NCBI GenBank assembly: GCA_043553855.1
Contig: CP121336.1
Coordinates: 1,922,001 to 1,986,000 of the forward strand
DNA: 64,000 nt
Direction of reading: 5' to 3'
Origin: JAUIAS01 sp030425395
GTDB lineage: Bacteria > Pseudomonadota > Alphaproteobacteria > Rhodobacterales > Rhodobacteraceae
Part shown: positions 44,611 through 53,772 of the stretch, one piece after another
Layout of the letters: every line of letters begins with the position of its first letter
Numbering within the stretch: the stretch's first letter is position 1
Position numbers and translations under genes: made by a program
Notes under the pieces: generated by a model
What the model was told of the DNA's origin: nothing
What the model saw: the letters and a program-made list of their open reading frames with translations, nothing else
The model's database searches: none

Positions 44611-45510
44611 ATGAAAGACGCACCAGCCCTTGAAGATCGTGATACACCGCGAGGTGTTGCCTTTGCGTTGGCGGCCTACCTGATGTGGGGCGCGTTGCCT
44701 CTGTATCTCAAGGCGGTGTCCCACATTCCACCGACCGAGGTGGTCGCGCACAGGATTATGTGGTCGGTGCCCGTGGCGGGACTGTTGTTGATCGTGCTGC
44801 GTCGCACACGGGATTTGCGCACGGCCTTGGCCAACCCTCGCATGCTGGCGATGGGATGTGTGACCGCTGCGCTGATTTCGGTCAACTGGGGGATTTATGT
44901 CTGGTCCATATCCGTGGGTAAGACGGTTGATGCCGCCCTTGGATATTACATCAATCCGTTGTTCAGCGTTTTTCTGGCGGCGGTTCTGCTGGGGGAGCGG
45001 CTGAGCCGGGCACAGATGGTTGCCATCGCTCTGGCGGTGCTTGCCGTGATTGTTCTGACGGTAGAAAGCGGCAGCTTGCCGCTGGCATCAATTGGGCTGA
45101 CCTTGTCGTGGGGCTTTTATGCCTTTTTCAAGAAATCCCTGCCCATTGGGCCAAATCAGGGCTTTATGCTTGAGGTGTTGATCCTGCTGCCGTTTGCGCT
45201 GGGATATGTGATCTGGCTGGGACCAGAAAGCCATTTCTCGCCAGGGACCGGCGACTTCTGGTTGCTTCTGGCTGGTGGTATCGTGACGGCAGTGCCACTG
45301 ATTACCTATGCCAACGGGGCCAAGCTGGTGCGGTTGTCGACGATCGGCATCATGCAATACATTGCGCCCACACTGATTTTTCTGGTGGCGGTCTTCGTCT
45401 TTGGCGAGGAATTCGATCGCGCCCGCATGATCGCCTTTCCGATGATCTGGGCGGCGTTGGTGATCTATTCGGTTTCCATGATCCGGCAAATGCGCGCGCG
45501 GGGCCGCTGA
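44611..45510 (+). CDS. rarD: RarD-type EamA transporter
   Basis: 299 residues with about ten hydrophobic helices, the EamA/DMT fold. The start GVAFALAAYLMWGALPLYLKAVSHI and VVAHRIMWSVPVAG match the RarD subfamily closely, as does VTAVPLITYANGAKLVRLSTIGIMQYIAP. The ATG has GGAGG upstream. The family exports or imports small metabolites; RarD itself is linked to chloramphenicol sensitivity but its substrate is unknown. It follows the two dehydrogenases by 63 bases and may be in their operon. Confidence 0.9.
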   Translation: MKDAPALEDRDTPRGVAFALAAYLMWGALPLYLKAVSHIPPTEVVAHRIMWSVPVAGLLLIVLRRTRDLRTALANPRMLAMGCVTAALISVNWGIYVWSISVGKTVDAALGYYINPLFSVFLAAVLLGERLSRAQMVAIALAVLAVIVLTVESGSLPLASIGLTLSWGFYAFFKKSLPIGPNQGFMLEVLILLPFALGYVIWLGPESHFSPGTGDFWLLLAGGIVTAVPLITYANGAKLVRLSTIGIMQYIAPTLIFLVAVFVFGEEFDRARMIAFPMIWAALVIYSVSMIRQMRARGR

Positions 45511-45553
45511 GCGGTGCTTGCCTGTTGTAATCTGTCGGGCTAAGCCCGCGCGC

Positions 45554-46195
45554 ATGAGTTATGATCCCCCACAAACGCCCCTGAATATTCTGTATGAGGA
45601 CGCGCATGTATTGGCGCTTGACAAGCCGTCGGGCCTGTTGTCGGTGCCGGGCAAGGGGCCGGAGCTCGCCGACTGCCTGATGTCGCGGGTTCTGGCGGCA
45701 TTTCCCGACGCGCTATTGGTGCACCGGTTGGACCGGGATACATCCGGGGTAATCGTCTTTGCGTTGACGCCCCACGCCCAACGCCACTTGTCGCGCCAGT
45801 TCGAATTGCGCAAGTCGCGCAAAGCTTACGTCGCGCGCGTCTGGGGCAGGTTGACGCCAAAAACCGGCGTGGTTGATTTGCCGTTGATTGTGGATTGGCC
45901 GAACCGCCCCAAACAGATGGTGGACCACGAAAATGGCAAGCCGTCGGTGACGGAATGGACGGTGCTGCGTGATACCGCTACGGAAACTCGTGTGCGCCTG
46001 TTCCCGCGCACCGGTCGCAGCCATCAGTTGCGCGTGCACATGCTGGCCCTTGGTCATCCCATTCTGGGCGATCCGTTTTATGCAGAGGGTCCGGCAGCGG
46101 ATTTCCCGCGTCTCATGCTGCATTCAGAGGAACTGCGGCTGAGCCATCCGGAAAGTGGCAAGGGAATGCGGTTCCGGTCCTCGGCTGAGTTCTGA
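45554..46195 (+). CDS. RluA-type pseudouridine synthase
   Basis: 213 residues. The catalytic block LVHRLDRDTSGVIVFALTP holds the conserved Asp, and the motifs KAYVARVWG, GRSHQLRVHMLALGHPILGD and the C-terminal end are typical of RluA. RluA modifies 23S rRNA position 746 and some tRNAs at position 32; this short protein without an S4 domain fits RluA rather than RluC/RluD. The start at 45554 is the ATG before SYDPPQTPLNILYED. It converges on the fucosyltransferase gene with only three bases between stop codons. Confidence 0.9.
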   Translation: MSYDPPQTPLNILYEDAHVLALDKPSGLLSVPGKGPELADCLMSRVLAAFPDALLVHRLDRDTSGVIVFALTPHAQRHLSRQFELRKSRKAYVARVWGRLTPKTGVVDLPLIVDWPNRPKQMVDHENGKPSVTEWTVLRDTATETRVRLFPRTGRSHQLRVHMLALGHPILGDPFYAEGPAADFPRLMLHSEELRLSHPESGKGMRFRSSAEF

Positions 46196-46198
46196 CGC

Positions 46199-47038
46199 TC
46201 AGATCCCGATCCAGCCATCGGGCAGAATATCCGGGTTCGAAAGCTTGGGGTCGCCAAACCATTTTCGCGGACCGACGACAGTTTTTCCCGCATTGGTGTT
46301 CAACCATGCCGCCCACCACGAAAATGATGAATTGCCGATTATGTTGTGTTGGCACAGTGTCATCAGGCGCATGTCCTCGAAATCCGTATCCGGCCCGTTG
46401 AAATCCACGACCACCTTTTCGCAAGGCAACGGCAGATTATCCTTGGCCCATTGCGGATCGTCCGAAAATACAAAGACCGTCGGCGCACCGCTGACATTTT
46501 CGAGAACCTTTGCCAGCGCCGTTTCATAATACGTCTGATCGCAGAGCACATGTGCGCCAAGCGTCAGGTAATCGCCGCGCCGCACATGCAGCGAAATGGC
46601 ATTGGTTTCCCGAATTCGGTCTGCCATGTCGGCATTTTGTTGATTGGTGAAACCGGGGAACGTGAAGTCGCTGCGGATGCGGTTGGCGATGTCGGAAAAA
46701 TAGCGTTCGCTTTGCCAATATCCGTGCAGGTAGCTGTCGTTGCCCCATGTCGTGAATGCAGGGTTATACCCCAGTCCGCGTTCCCGCCTCAGGCGGGGGC
46801 GCAGACCCAGACCGCGCCAGAGCGCGTAGCCCAATAGGTTTTCATGTTTGGCCGGCGGCAGTCCTGTGTGTGGACCGAGATCGAGATCAAAGACGCGGGT
46901 CAGCACTCCCTCACCGCGATGCAGGGCACCGCGAATGTCCAGCGCGACGTCAGTGTTCACCCGCAGCGCCAGCGCACGCGCGGCGGCATATTGAAACATC
47001 TGATTGCCAAGGCGGCCATGCAGGCGGGTATAGATCAT
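46199..47038 (-). CDS. Alpha-1,2-fucosyltransferase (GT11)
   Basis: 279 residues from the ATG at 47038 (AAGGA seven bases upstream). The GT11 signatures are MIYTRLHGRLGNQMFQYAAARALA, LHVRRGDYL, and the C-terminal NIIGNSSFSWWAAWLN. These enzymes add fucose in alpha-1,2 linkage from GDP-fucose to surface polysaccharides or glycans. No other polysaccharide genes are near; gmd/fcl for GDP-fucose synthesis are not in the window. It looks like an isolated gene. Confidence 0.88.
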   Translation of the reverse strand: MIYTRLHGRLGNQMFQYAAARALALRVNTDVALDIRGALHRGEGVLTRVFDLDLGPHTGLPPAKHENLLGYALWRGLGLRPRLRRERGLGYNPAFTTWGNDSYLHGYWQSERYFSDIANRIRSDFTFPGFTNQQNADMADRIRETNAISLHVRRGDYLTLGAHVLCDQTYYETALAKVLENVSGAPTVFVFSDDPQWAKDNLPLPCEKVVVDFNGPDTDFEDMRLMTLCQHNIIGNSSFSWWAAWLNTNAGKTVVGPRKWFGDPKLSNPDILPDGWIGI

Positions 47039-47123
47039 CGGGGTGTCCTTCTTGCCGGTCGCTTGTAGGCCAGTGGGGCCTGTGCCGCCAGTCTCGACTC
47101 GCAACATGGCACTGAGTATATGA

Positions 47124-47138
47124 GAACAAAAGTAGAAC
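47124..47138 (+). promoter_or_regulatory. LexA (SOS) box upstream of imuB
   Basis: GAAC-AAAAGTA-GAAC is an exact match to GAAC-N7-GAAC, the reverse complement of the alphaproteobacterial LexA site GTTC-N7-GTTC. It ends 17 bases before the imuB start codon. A -10-like TATATG lies just upstream at about 47117. The repressor would block imuB until DNA damage induces the SOS response. Confidence 0.8.
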
Positions 47139-47155
47139 GAAGGTGATTCACCCAG

Positions 47156-48814
47156 ATGCCCGGTCGCCGAATTCTGTCCTTGTGGTTTCCTTATCTTGGG
47201 GCCGAACGCGTGCTGCGCACCCATCGCGGCACTCTGTCAGGACCGCTTGCGGTGTTCGATGCAGTCGGCACGGCGCGGGTGATATCGTCGCTCAATGCCG
47301 AGGCGCGCGCGCAGGGGCTTTCTTCTGGGCAACCTTTACGCGACGCGCAGGCCATGTGCGCTGCGCTGGTCATTCGCGAACGCAACCGCCCGGCAGAGCG
47401 CGCTTTTCTAAGCGCTCTGCGGCGCTGGGCGGGACGCTTTTCACCTTGGGTGGCCGAACAGGGAGAAGATGGGCTGATCGTTGACCTGACCGGGGCAGCG
47501 CATCTTTTTGGTGGTGAGGAAGGTGTCATGCACGCGGGTGAAGAGGATTGCGCAGCTTCAGGTCTGAGCGTGCGCATCGCGATTGCCGATACGGTTGGCG
47601 CGGCGTGGGCGGTCGCGCGTTACGGGGGGCAGGGGGTGCAACATGTGCGCAGCGGTGACGCGATCGATCAAGAAGCCCGCGCCACGCGGTCACGGGCGGT
47701 GCGGCGACGTCACTGGACGCGTGGCGGGTCCGCGCCGCAGGTGCCGGCCAAGGCGCTTGGCGGCAGCGGCCGCATCGTTCCGCCCGGCCAGTTGTTTGCC
47801 GCCCTGTCGCCCCTGCCGGTGGCCGCTTTGCGTATTCCGCCCGATATGGTCGAACAGCTGGGGCGGTTGGGGTTGCGGCGTATCGGGGATTTGCTGGGGC
47901 AGCCGCGTGCGCCTCTGGCGCGGCGCTTCGGCACAGAACTGGTGCTGCGGTTGGATCAGGCGATGGGCGGCACCGCCGAACCCGTGTCACCGGCGCGTGC
48001 ACCCTTGCATTTTGCGGTGCGCATGAGCTTTCCCGACCCTATCGGGATCAAGGATGACATCATGGCCGCGTTGGACCGCATCCTGCCAAGGCTGTGCGAT
48101 CATCTGGCGCGTGCCGAACGCGGGGTGCGCACCTTGCGCATCGAAGTGTTTCGCGTGGATCAAAGTGCGCAGAGCATAACGGTAGGGCTGGCGCGGCCCG
48201 ATTGCGATGTGGCGCGGCTGCGCCCGCTGGTGGAAATGAAGATTGACGAGATCGACGCAGGTTATGGCATCGACATGATCCGCGCCGAAGCGATCGCGAC
48301 TGAACCTCTCAGTACGCGGGTGATGGTGGGCCATCTCGATGCGGGGCGCGCGGCGCGCGACCGGCTGGAGGCCAACACCGGGCTGGACGATCTGATTGGC
48401 CGTATCGGCGCGCGCGTCGGGCTTGAGGCAATCACGCGGTTTCATCCGGCCTCGAGCCATATTCCAGAAAAGACGGCCTTGACCCTTGCCGCGGCCTGGT
48501 CGGAGCCGGTGAAGGACTGGCCGGAACCACCGTTGGAGAGGCCCCTGCTGATCTGGCGGCCAGAACCGGTGCAGGCACCGGATGCCCCACAGATGCCCGC
48601 GCAGTTTCGTTGGCGGCGCACGGATTGGGACACCTGCGCGGCCCGTGGCCCTGAGCGGTTGTCGCCGGAATGGTGGTTGGACGATCCCAATTGGCGCAGC
48701 GGGGTGCGCGATTATTGGGTCGTGACCACGGGTCAGGGCGAACGGCTGTGGCTGTTTTATGCGCATGGGGCCGCGATGTCTTCGGGATGGTTCTGTCACG
48801 GGCGGTTCGCCTGA
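47156..48814 (+). CDS. imuB: ImuB, Y-family DNA polymerase-like mutagenesis protein
   Basis: 552 residues, similar to Y-family polymerases but lacking the catalytic DxD and SxDE acidic residues (the start reads LSLWFPYLGAERVLR), as in ImuB. The C-terminus carries the ImuB tail (FRWRRTDWDTCAARGPERLSPEWW ... RDYWVVTTGQGERLWLFYAHG). It acts as an adaptor that links the clamp to DnaE2 and ImuA in mutagenic repair. A perfect LexA box stands just upstream. imuA and dnaE2, which usually flank it, are not here. Confidence 0.9.
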   Translation: MPGRRILSLWFPYLGAERVLRTHRGTLSGPLAVFDAVGTARVISSLNAEARAQGLSSGQPLRDAQAMCAALVIRERNRPAERAFLSALRRWAGRFSPWVAEQGEDGLIVDLTGAAHLFGGEEGVMHAGEEDCAASGLSVRIAIADTVGAAWAVARYGGQGVQHVRSGDAIDQEARATRSRAVRRRHWTRGGSAPQVPAKALGGSGRIVPPGQLFAALSPLPVAALRIPPDMVEQLGRLGLRRIGDLLGQPRAPLARRFGTELVLRLDQAMGGTAEPVSPARAPLHFAVRMSFPDPIGIKDDIMAALDRILPRLCDHLARAERGVRTLRIEVFRVDQSAQSITVGLARPDCDVARLRPLVEMKIDEIDAGYGIDMIRAEAIATEPLSTRVMVGHLDAGRAARDRLEANTGLDDLIGRIGARVGLEAITRFHPASSHIPEKTALTLAAAWSEPVKDWPEPPLERPLLIWRPEPVQAPDAPQMPAQFRWRRTDWDTCAARGPERLSPEWWLDDPNWRSGVRDYWVVTTGQGERLWLFYAHGAAMSSGWFCHGRFA

Positions 48815-48868
48815 CCGGTTGACCTTTGCGCGCGCTTTCAACATCGTCGCGCCGACAGGAAACAGACG

Positions 48869-50128
48869 ATGGGGACCGGCATGAATGCTGATTTGATCGA
48901 CGCAGAGAAACTGGACAAACTGGCCGAGGTGGCCGTGCGGATCGGGGCAAATATCCAGCCGGGGCAGGATCTGGTCTTGACCGCCCCCATGGCTGCCTTG
49001 CCCTTGGTGCGCCGTGTCGTCGCCGCTGCTTACCGCGCCGGGGCGGGTGTGGTCACGCCGATCTTTTCCGACGAAGAGATCACCCTTGCCCGATATCGCA
49101 ACGCAGCACCTGAGAGTTTTGATCGGGCGGCGAACTGGTTGTATGACGGGATGGCGTCGGCCTTTGCAGGTGGTGCGGCCCGGATGGCCATCGTGGGGGA
49201 TGATCCCATGTTGTTGTCCGAAGAGGACCCTGACAAGGTGGCCCGTGCGGGCAAAGCAAACTCCATCGCTTACAGACCCGCTCTGGAACATATCGCAGGA
49301 TTTGACATCAATTGGTCGATCGCCAGCTATCCAGCACCGTCATGGGCTCGGCGCATGTTTCCAGACTTGCCTGAGGATCAGGCTGTCGCGCGGTTGGCGG
49401 ATGCGATCTTTGCGGCGTCCCGGATTGACGCAGACGATCCAGTGGCCGCGTGGACGGCGCATAACGCCGCGCTCCATGCGCGCAAGGATTGGCTCAACGA
49501 TCACCGGTTTGCGGCCTTGCATTTCAGTGGTCCGGGGGCCGATCTGACTGTGGGGCTGGCCGATGGGCATGAATGGCACGGCGGTGCCAGCGAGGCCAAG
49601 AACGGCATCATCTGCAACCCGAACATCCCGACCGAAGAGGTTTTTACAACGCCGCACGCACAGCGCGTCGAAGGCCGGGTGCGCGCGACCAAACCCCTGT
49701 CGCATCAAGGCAGCCTGATCGACGGCATCGAGGTCGTCTTTGAAGGTGGCAAGATCACGAAGGCCAGCGCAACACGAGGTGAAGAGGTTCTTCACCGCCT
49801 GCTGGACAGCGACGAAGGCGCGCGTCGTCTGGGAGAGGTGGCTCTTGTTCCGCATTCTTCGCCGATCTCGCAATCGGGTCTGTTGTTTTACAACACGCTT
49901 TATGACGAAAACGCGGCCTGCCACATCGCCTTGGGCCAGTGTTATGCCAAGTGTTTCCTTGATGGGGCAAATCTGAGTGTAGACGAGATTGCCGCGCGTG
50001 GAGGTAATTCCAGCATGATCCACGTGGATTGGATGATTGGCGGGGCCGAGACGGATATTGACGGGATTACAGCGGATGGCGACCGGGTCCCAGTGTTTCG
50101 AGGCGGAGAATGGGCCACCGATCTGTGA
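48869..50128 (+). CDS. M29 family aminopeptidase (AmpS/AmpT type)
   Basis: 419 residues. Metal-binding residues of the M29 family are seen in EWHGGASEAKNGIICNPNIPTEEVFTTPHAQRVEG (Glu, and a later Glu and His) and in FYNTLYDENAACHIALGQCY and MIHVDWMIGG (His, Asp). These cobalt or zinc enzymes remove N-terminal residues from peptides, sometimes hydrophobic ones. The ATG at 48869 is preceded by AGGAAA. Cytoplasmic. Confidence 0.92.
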   Translation: MGTGMNADLIDAEKLDKLAEVAVRIGANIQPGQDLVLTAPMAALPLVRRVVAAAYRAGAGVVTPIFSDEEITLARYRNAAPESFDRAANWLYDGMASAFAGGAARMAIVGDDPMLLSEEDPDKVARAGKANSIAYRPALEHIAGFDINWSIASYPAPSWARRMFPDLPEDQAVARLADAIFAASRIDADDPVAAWTAHNAALHARKDWLNDHRFAALHFSGPGADLTVGLADGHEWHGGASEAKNGIICNPNIPTEEVFTTPHAQRVEGRVRATKPLSHQGSLIDGIEVVFEGGKITKASATRGEEVLHRLLDSDEGARRLGEVALVPHSSPISQSGLLFYNTLYDENAACHIALGQCYAKCFLDGANLSVDEIAARGGNSSMIHVDWMIGGAETDIDGITADGDRVPVFRGGEWATDL

Positions 50129-50156
50129 AAGCGTGATGACCAAGGGACGCGGCGGT

Positions 50157-50726
50157 TCACACCGCCGCGATACCGCCCTGAACAAACCGTGCGGCCAAGG
50201 CTGAATACTCGGCACGATCCAGCCCCTTACCCGGCCTATGCCACATGTAGAACCAGTTCAGGATGCCGAACACGGTCATTGTCGTCGCGCGCAGGGTATC
50301 AGCGTCCAGATCGGGCCGCGCCACGGCGACCTGCTGCGACATGATCGCCACAAGCCGTCTTTGATGGCCGATCAGCGGAGCTTGCATGTCCGCGGGCAGG
50401 GTGGCCAGAGCATCCAGTTGCAGCTTGTGCTCGGCGTCGGCGTTTTCATAGGCGGCAAGCACCTCTCGTATCAGGCCGGGCAGGCCCTCTTGCGCCGCGT
50501 TTTCCACGACATCAACAAGTTCCGACAGGTGCGTGTCGAGAATATCGAAAAGCAAGGCCTCCTTGCTTTCGTAGTAATGATAGATCAGCGCTTTGGACAC
50601 GCCGCAATCGCGGGCTGCACCCGTCATCGACGCGCGGTCATAACCATGGGTTGCGAAATAAGCGGCCGCCCCTTTGCGCAGGGCGGCGCGCTTTTCATCG
50701 TGATCCTTGGCGATCCCGCGCGGCAT
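50157..50726 (-). CDS. TetR-family regulator of phenylacetate genes (PaaR-like)
   Basis: 189 residues. The N-terminal helix-turn-helix is GAAAYFATHGYDRASMTGAARDCGVSKALIYHYYESKEALLFDILDTHL, the TetR pattern; the rest is the helical ligand domain. It is the last gene on the strand after paaK, three bases away. TetR-type PaaR repressors that sense phenylacetyl-CoA are known to control phenylacetate genes in some proteobacteria; here the neighbour is the only evidence for that role. Confidence 0.85.
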   Translation of the reverse strand: MPRGIAKDHDEKRAALRKGAAAYFATHGYDRASMTGAARDCGVSKALIYHYYESKEALLFDILDTHLSELVDVVENAAQEGLPGLIREVLAAYENADAEHKLQLDALATLPADMQAPLIGHQRRLVAIMSQQVAVARPDLDADTLRATTMTVFGILNWFYMWHRPGKGLDRAEYSALAARFVQGGIAAV

Positions 50727-50729
50727 GGG

Positions 50730-52040
50730 TCAAGTCTTGGGACGATTGTCGATGATGCGCACGGCTTTGCCTTGGGATCGTGCGACGCCGCCGGGATCTG
50801 CAACCGTTACTTTGACCGAAATGCCCACCGTCGATTTGATCTTGGCCGACAGTTCGCGCGCGGCCGCCGTGCGCCCGTCCTCTGACACGGTGTCAGCAGC
50901 AGCTTCTGTCAGGACGCGCATCTGGTCCATGCGGTCCGGGCGGCTCAGTTCGATCTGGAAATGTGGTGCGAGGGCGTCGATTGTCATCAACTGTTCCTCG
51001 ATCTGGGTCGGAAAGACATTGACGCCGCGCAGGATGATCATGTCGTCGCTGCGGCCGGTGATCTTTTCCATTCTTCGCATCGAACGGGCGGTTCCCGGCA
51101 ACAGTCGGGTCAGATCGCGGGTGCGATAACGGATGATCGGAAATGCTTCCTTGGTAAGTGATGTGAACACAAGTTCACCTTCTTCGCCATCCGCCACGGG
51201 TTCGCCGGTTGTGGGGTTGATGATCTCGGGAAAGAAGTGATCCTCCCAGATGTGCAGCCCGTCCTTGGTTTCCACGCATTCGTTCGCGACACCTGGTCCC
51301 ATCACCTCTGACAGGCCATAGATATCCACGGCGTGCATGTCGAAGGCCTGTTCGATTTCCAGACGCATTGCATTGGTCCAAGGTTCGGCCCCGAAAATGC
51401 CCACCTCAAGCGGGCTTTCGCGCGGGTCCAGACCTTGGGCGGCGTATTCGTCAAGGATCGAAAGGGCATAGGACGGCGTCACGGTAATCCCCTTGGGACG
51501 GAAATCTTCGATCAGGCGCACCTGTCTTTGGGTCATCCCGCCCGAAATCGGCACCGTGGTCAGGCCGAGCGAATCCGCTCCCAGATGAATGCCCAGGCCG
51601 CCGGTAAACAGCCCGTAGCCGTAGGCATTATGCAGAAGATCGCCGGGGCACAGACCCGAAGCGCGCAGCGACCGGGCAACCACCTCTCCCCAGATCTTGA
51701 GATCGTTTGCGGTGTATCCCACGACGGTTGGTTGGCCCGTGGTGCCCGAGGACGCGTGGATACGCGCCACCTGTTCGCGGGGAACGGCGAACATGCCAAA
51801 GGGATAGTTGTCGCGCAGGTCCTGTTTCACGGTGAAAGGGAATTTGGACAGGTCGGACAATGTCTTGAGATCGTCGGGATGCACGCCTGCTTTTTCAAAG
51901 CTCTGCCGATAAAATGGCACGTTGTCATAGGCATGGCGCAACGACCATTTCATGCGTTCGAGCTGAAGCGCTGAAATCTCGTCACGCGACGCGATTTCAA
52001 TCGGGTTGAGGTCTTCTTTGCGGGGGGTGAGGTCCTTCAT
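50730..52040 (-). CDS. paaK: Phenylacetate--CoA ligase
   Basis: 436 residues of the PaaK family, which makes phenylacetyl-CoA from phenylacetate, CoA and ATP, the entry step of aerobic phenylacetate breakdown. The ATP loop is HASSGTTGQPTVVGYT. VMGPGVANECVETKDGLHIWEDHFFPEI and KITGRSDDMIILRGVNVFPTQIE, with the adenylation Asp and Arg, are typical. The ATG at 52040 overlaps the stop of paaJ by one base (TGATG). Confidence 0.95.
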   Translation of the reverse strand: MKDLTPRKEDLNPIEIASRDEISALQLERMKWSLRHAYDNVPFYRQSFEKAGVHPDDLKTLSDLSKFPFTVKQDLRDNYPFGMFAVPREQVARIHASSGTTGQPTVVGYTANDLKIWGEVVARSLRASGLCPGDLLHNAYGYGLFTGGLGIHLGADSLGLTTVPISGGMTQRQVRLIEDFRPKGITVTPSYALSILDEYAAQGLDPRESPLEVGIFGAEPWTNAMRLEIEQAFDMHAVDIYGLSEVMGPGVANECVETKDGLHIWEDHFFPEIINPTTGEPVADGEEGELVFTSLTKEAFPIIRYRTRDLTRLLPGTARSMRRMEKITGRSDDMIILRGVNVFPTQIEEQLMTIDALAPHFQIELSRPDRMDQMRVLTEAAADTVSEDGRTAAARELSAKIKSTVGISVKVTVADPGGVARSQGKAVRIIDNRPKT

Positions 52041-53233
52041 CAGGCTTTCTCCAGCAGCAATGCGATGCCTTGACCCACGCCGATGCACATGGTGCAGATG
52101 GCGCGGTTCAGATCGTTTTCCGTCATTGAGATCGACGCGGTCAGGGCAAGGCGTGTGCCGGACATGCCCAACGGATGGCCAAGGGCAATTGCTCCGCCGT
52201 TCGGGTTCACGTGATCGGCATCGTCGGGCAGGCCCAGTTGCCGTGTCACGGCCAGCCCTTGCGCGGCAAAGGCTTCGTTCAACTCGATCAGGTCGATATC
52301 GCCGATGGAAAGGCTGTGCTGTGCCATCAGGCGCTCTGTGGCCGGTGCGGGCCCGATGCCCATGATGCGCGGGGGCACGCCAACCGTTGCCATGCCCGAA
52401 ACGCGCGCGCGTGGGGTCAGCCCGTACTTTTCAACCGCGCGTTCACTGGCCACGATCACCGCGGCGGCACCGTCGTTGACGCCGGAGGCGTTGCCCGCTG
52501 TCACTGATCCACCCTCGCGGAACGGTGTCGGCAGCTTGCCCAGTTTTTCGATTGTGGTGTCGCGGGGATGTTCATCGGTATCCACGACAACGGGGTCACC
52601 CTTGCGCTGTGGAATGGTCACAGGAGTGATTTCCCGGGCGAGGCGACCGTTTGCGATCGCCGCCAATGCGCGTTGTTGGGATCTCAGGGCAAACGCATCC
52701 TGAGCGTCGCGTCCAATTCCGTAATCCGCCGCCACGTTTTCGGCGGTTTCCGGCATCGAATCGGTGCCGAAATGTTTGTGCATCTGTTTGTTCACAAACC
52801 GCCAGCCGATCGTCGTGTCATAAATTTCGGCACGGCGTGAAAAGGCGCTGTCGGCCTTGGGCATTACAAGGGGTGCGCGTGACATCGATTCGACACCACA
52901 TGCGATCACAACTTCGGCTTCTCCGGTTCGCACTGCGCGAGCCGCTGATCCCACGGCATCCAGCCCGGATCCGCAAAGGCGGTTTATCGTGGCCCCCGGA
53001 ACCGTGTCCGGCAGCCCGGATAGCAGGGCCGCCATGCGCGCCACATTGCGGTTGTCTTCGCCAGCTTGGTTGGCGCACCCGGCCAATACTTCGTCCACGG
53101 GCATGCCGGGATGTGCGGCCATCATCTGGGCGATGACATGAGCCAGCATATCGTCGGGCCGAACCGAGCTGAGGCCACCGCCATAGCGTCCGATCGGGGT
53201 GCGCAGTCCGTCACAAAGATAGGCTGTTGTCAT
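52040..53233 (-). CDS. paaJ: 3-oxoadipyl-CoA/3-oxo-5,6-dehydrosuberyl-CoA thiolase
   Basis: 397 residues of the thiolase family. The reactive Cys87 is in INRLCGSGLDAVGSAA, and the acid/base residues in LNEAFAAQGLAV, NPNGGAIALGHPLGMSGTRLA and CTMCIGVGQGIALLLE. The order in the cluster (paaK, paaJ, paaI) and the PcaF/PaaJ-type motif TPIGRYGGGLSSVRPDDML favour PaaJ, which splits acetyl-CoA off in two steps of the phenylacetate route. PcaF of the beta-ketoadipate route is a close alternative. Confidence 0.92.
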   Translation of the reverse strand: MTTAYLCDGLRTPIGRYGGGLSSVRPDDMLAHVIAQMMAAHPGMPVDEVLAGCANQAGEDNRNVARMAALLSGLPDTVPGATINRLCGSGLDAVGSAARAVRTGEAEVVIACGVESMSRAPLVMPKADSAFSRRAEIYDTTIGWRFVNKQMHKHFGTDSMPETAENVAADYGIGRDAQDAFALRSQQRALAAIANGRLAREITPVTIPQRKGDPVVVDTDEHPRDTTIEKLGKLPTPFREGGSVTAGNASGVNDGAAAVIVASERAVEKYGLTPRARVSGMATVGVPPRIMGIGPAPATERLMAQHSLSIGDIDLIELNEAFAAQGLAVTRQLGLPDDADHVNPNGGAIALGHPLGMSGTRLALTASISMTENDLNRAICTMCIGVGQGIALLLEKA

Positions 53234-53661
53234 GTCTCTTCCTCGAAATGTTGGCCCTTGATGGTGCGCGACAGTCCGCGAAAAATCGCAACTTTGCGGC
53301 CATCTGCGCCGGTTACTGTAATGTCATAGACGCCTGAGCGTCCGGTCTTGGAGGTCTCAACCGCGCGCGCGGTCAGCTGTTCCCCGACCCGCCCCGGTGA
53401 CAGATAGGTGATCTGGTTCTGCTGGGCGACGGTGTTTTCGTTGTAGCTGTTGCAGGCAAAGGCAAACGCGCTGTCTGCGAGGGTAAAGATAAACCCGCCG
53501 TGGCATATGGAGTGGCCGTTCAGATGGTGATCCTGCACCACAAAGGACATGGTGGCGCTGCCGGGAGCAATCGCATCAAGCGACATGCCCAACCATTTGC
53601 TGGCCCGATCATTGGCCCACATCGCCGCCGCGCTTTTTTCGGCCCGTTGCTGTGGTGTCAT
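53230..53661 (-). CDS. paaI: Hydroxyphenylacetyl-CoA thioesterase
   Basis: 143 residues, hotdog fold, with the catalytic block HHLNGHSICHGGFIFTLADSAFAFACNS. PaaI hydrolyses ring-hydroxylated phenylacetyl-CoA and related dead-end thioesters and frees CoA. The ATG at 53661 is chosen because GGAGG lies seven bases before it; an open frame upstream has no matching sequence. Its stop codon overlaps the start of paaJ by four bases. It faces paaZ across a shared regulatory gap of 111 bases. Confidence 0.93.
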   Translation of the reverse strand: MTPQQRAEKSAAAMWANDRASKWLGMSLDAIAPGSATMSFVVQDHHLNGHSICHGGFIFTLADSAFAFACNSYNENTVAQQNQITYLSPGRVGEQLTARAVETSKTGRSGVYDITVTGADGRKVAIFRGLSRTIKGQHFEEET

Positions 53662-53697
53662 CTGTTGTCCTCCCTTGCGGCAACCCTGCATAAAACC

Positions 53698-53709
53698 GAC
53701 CGCATGGTC
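53698..53709. promoter_or_regulatory. Dyad in the paaI-paaZ divergent gap
   Basis: GACC-GCAT-GGTC is a perfect 12-base dyad in the 111-base gap between the diverging paaI and paaZ genes. A TetR- or PaaX-type regulator from either flank could use it as operator. The position is apt, but the dyad is short and not matched to a verified consensus. Confidence 0.35.
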
Positions 53710-53772
53710 AACAGTGTTGATTTCCGCGTCGCACCGCTGCATGGTGCGCATATCAGTCGAGGAGGACAGACC

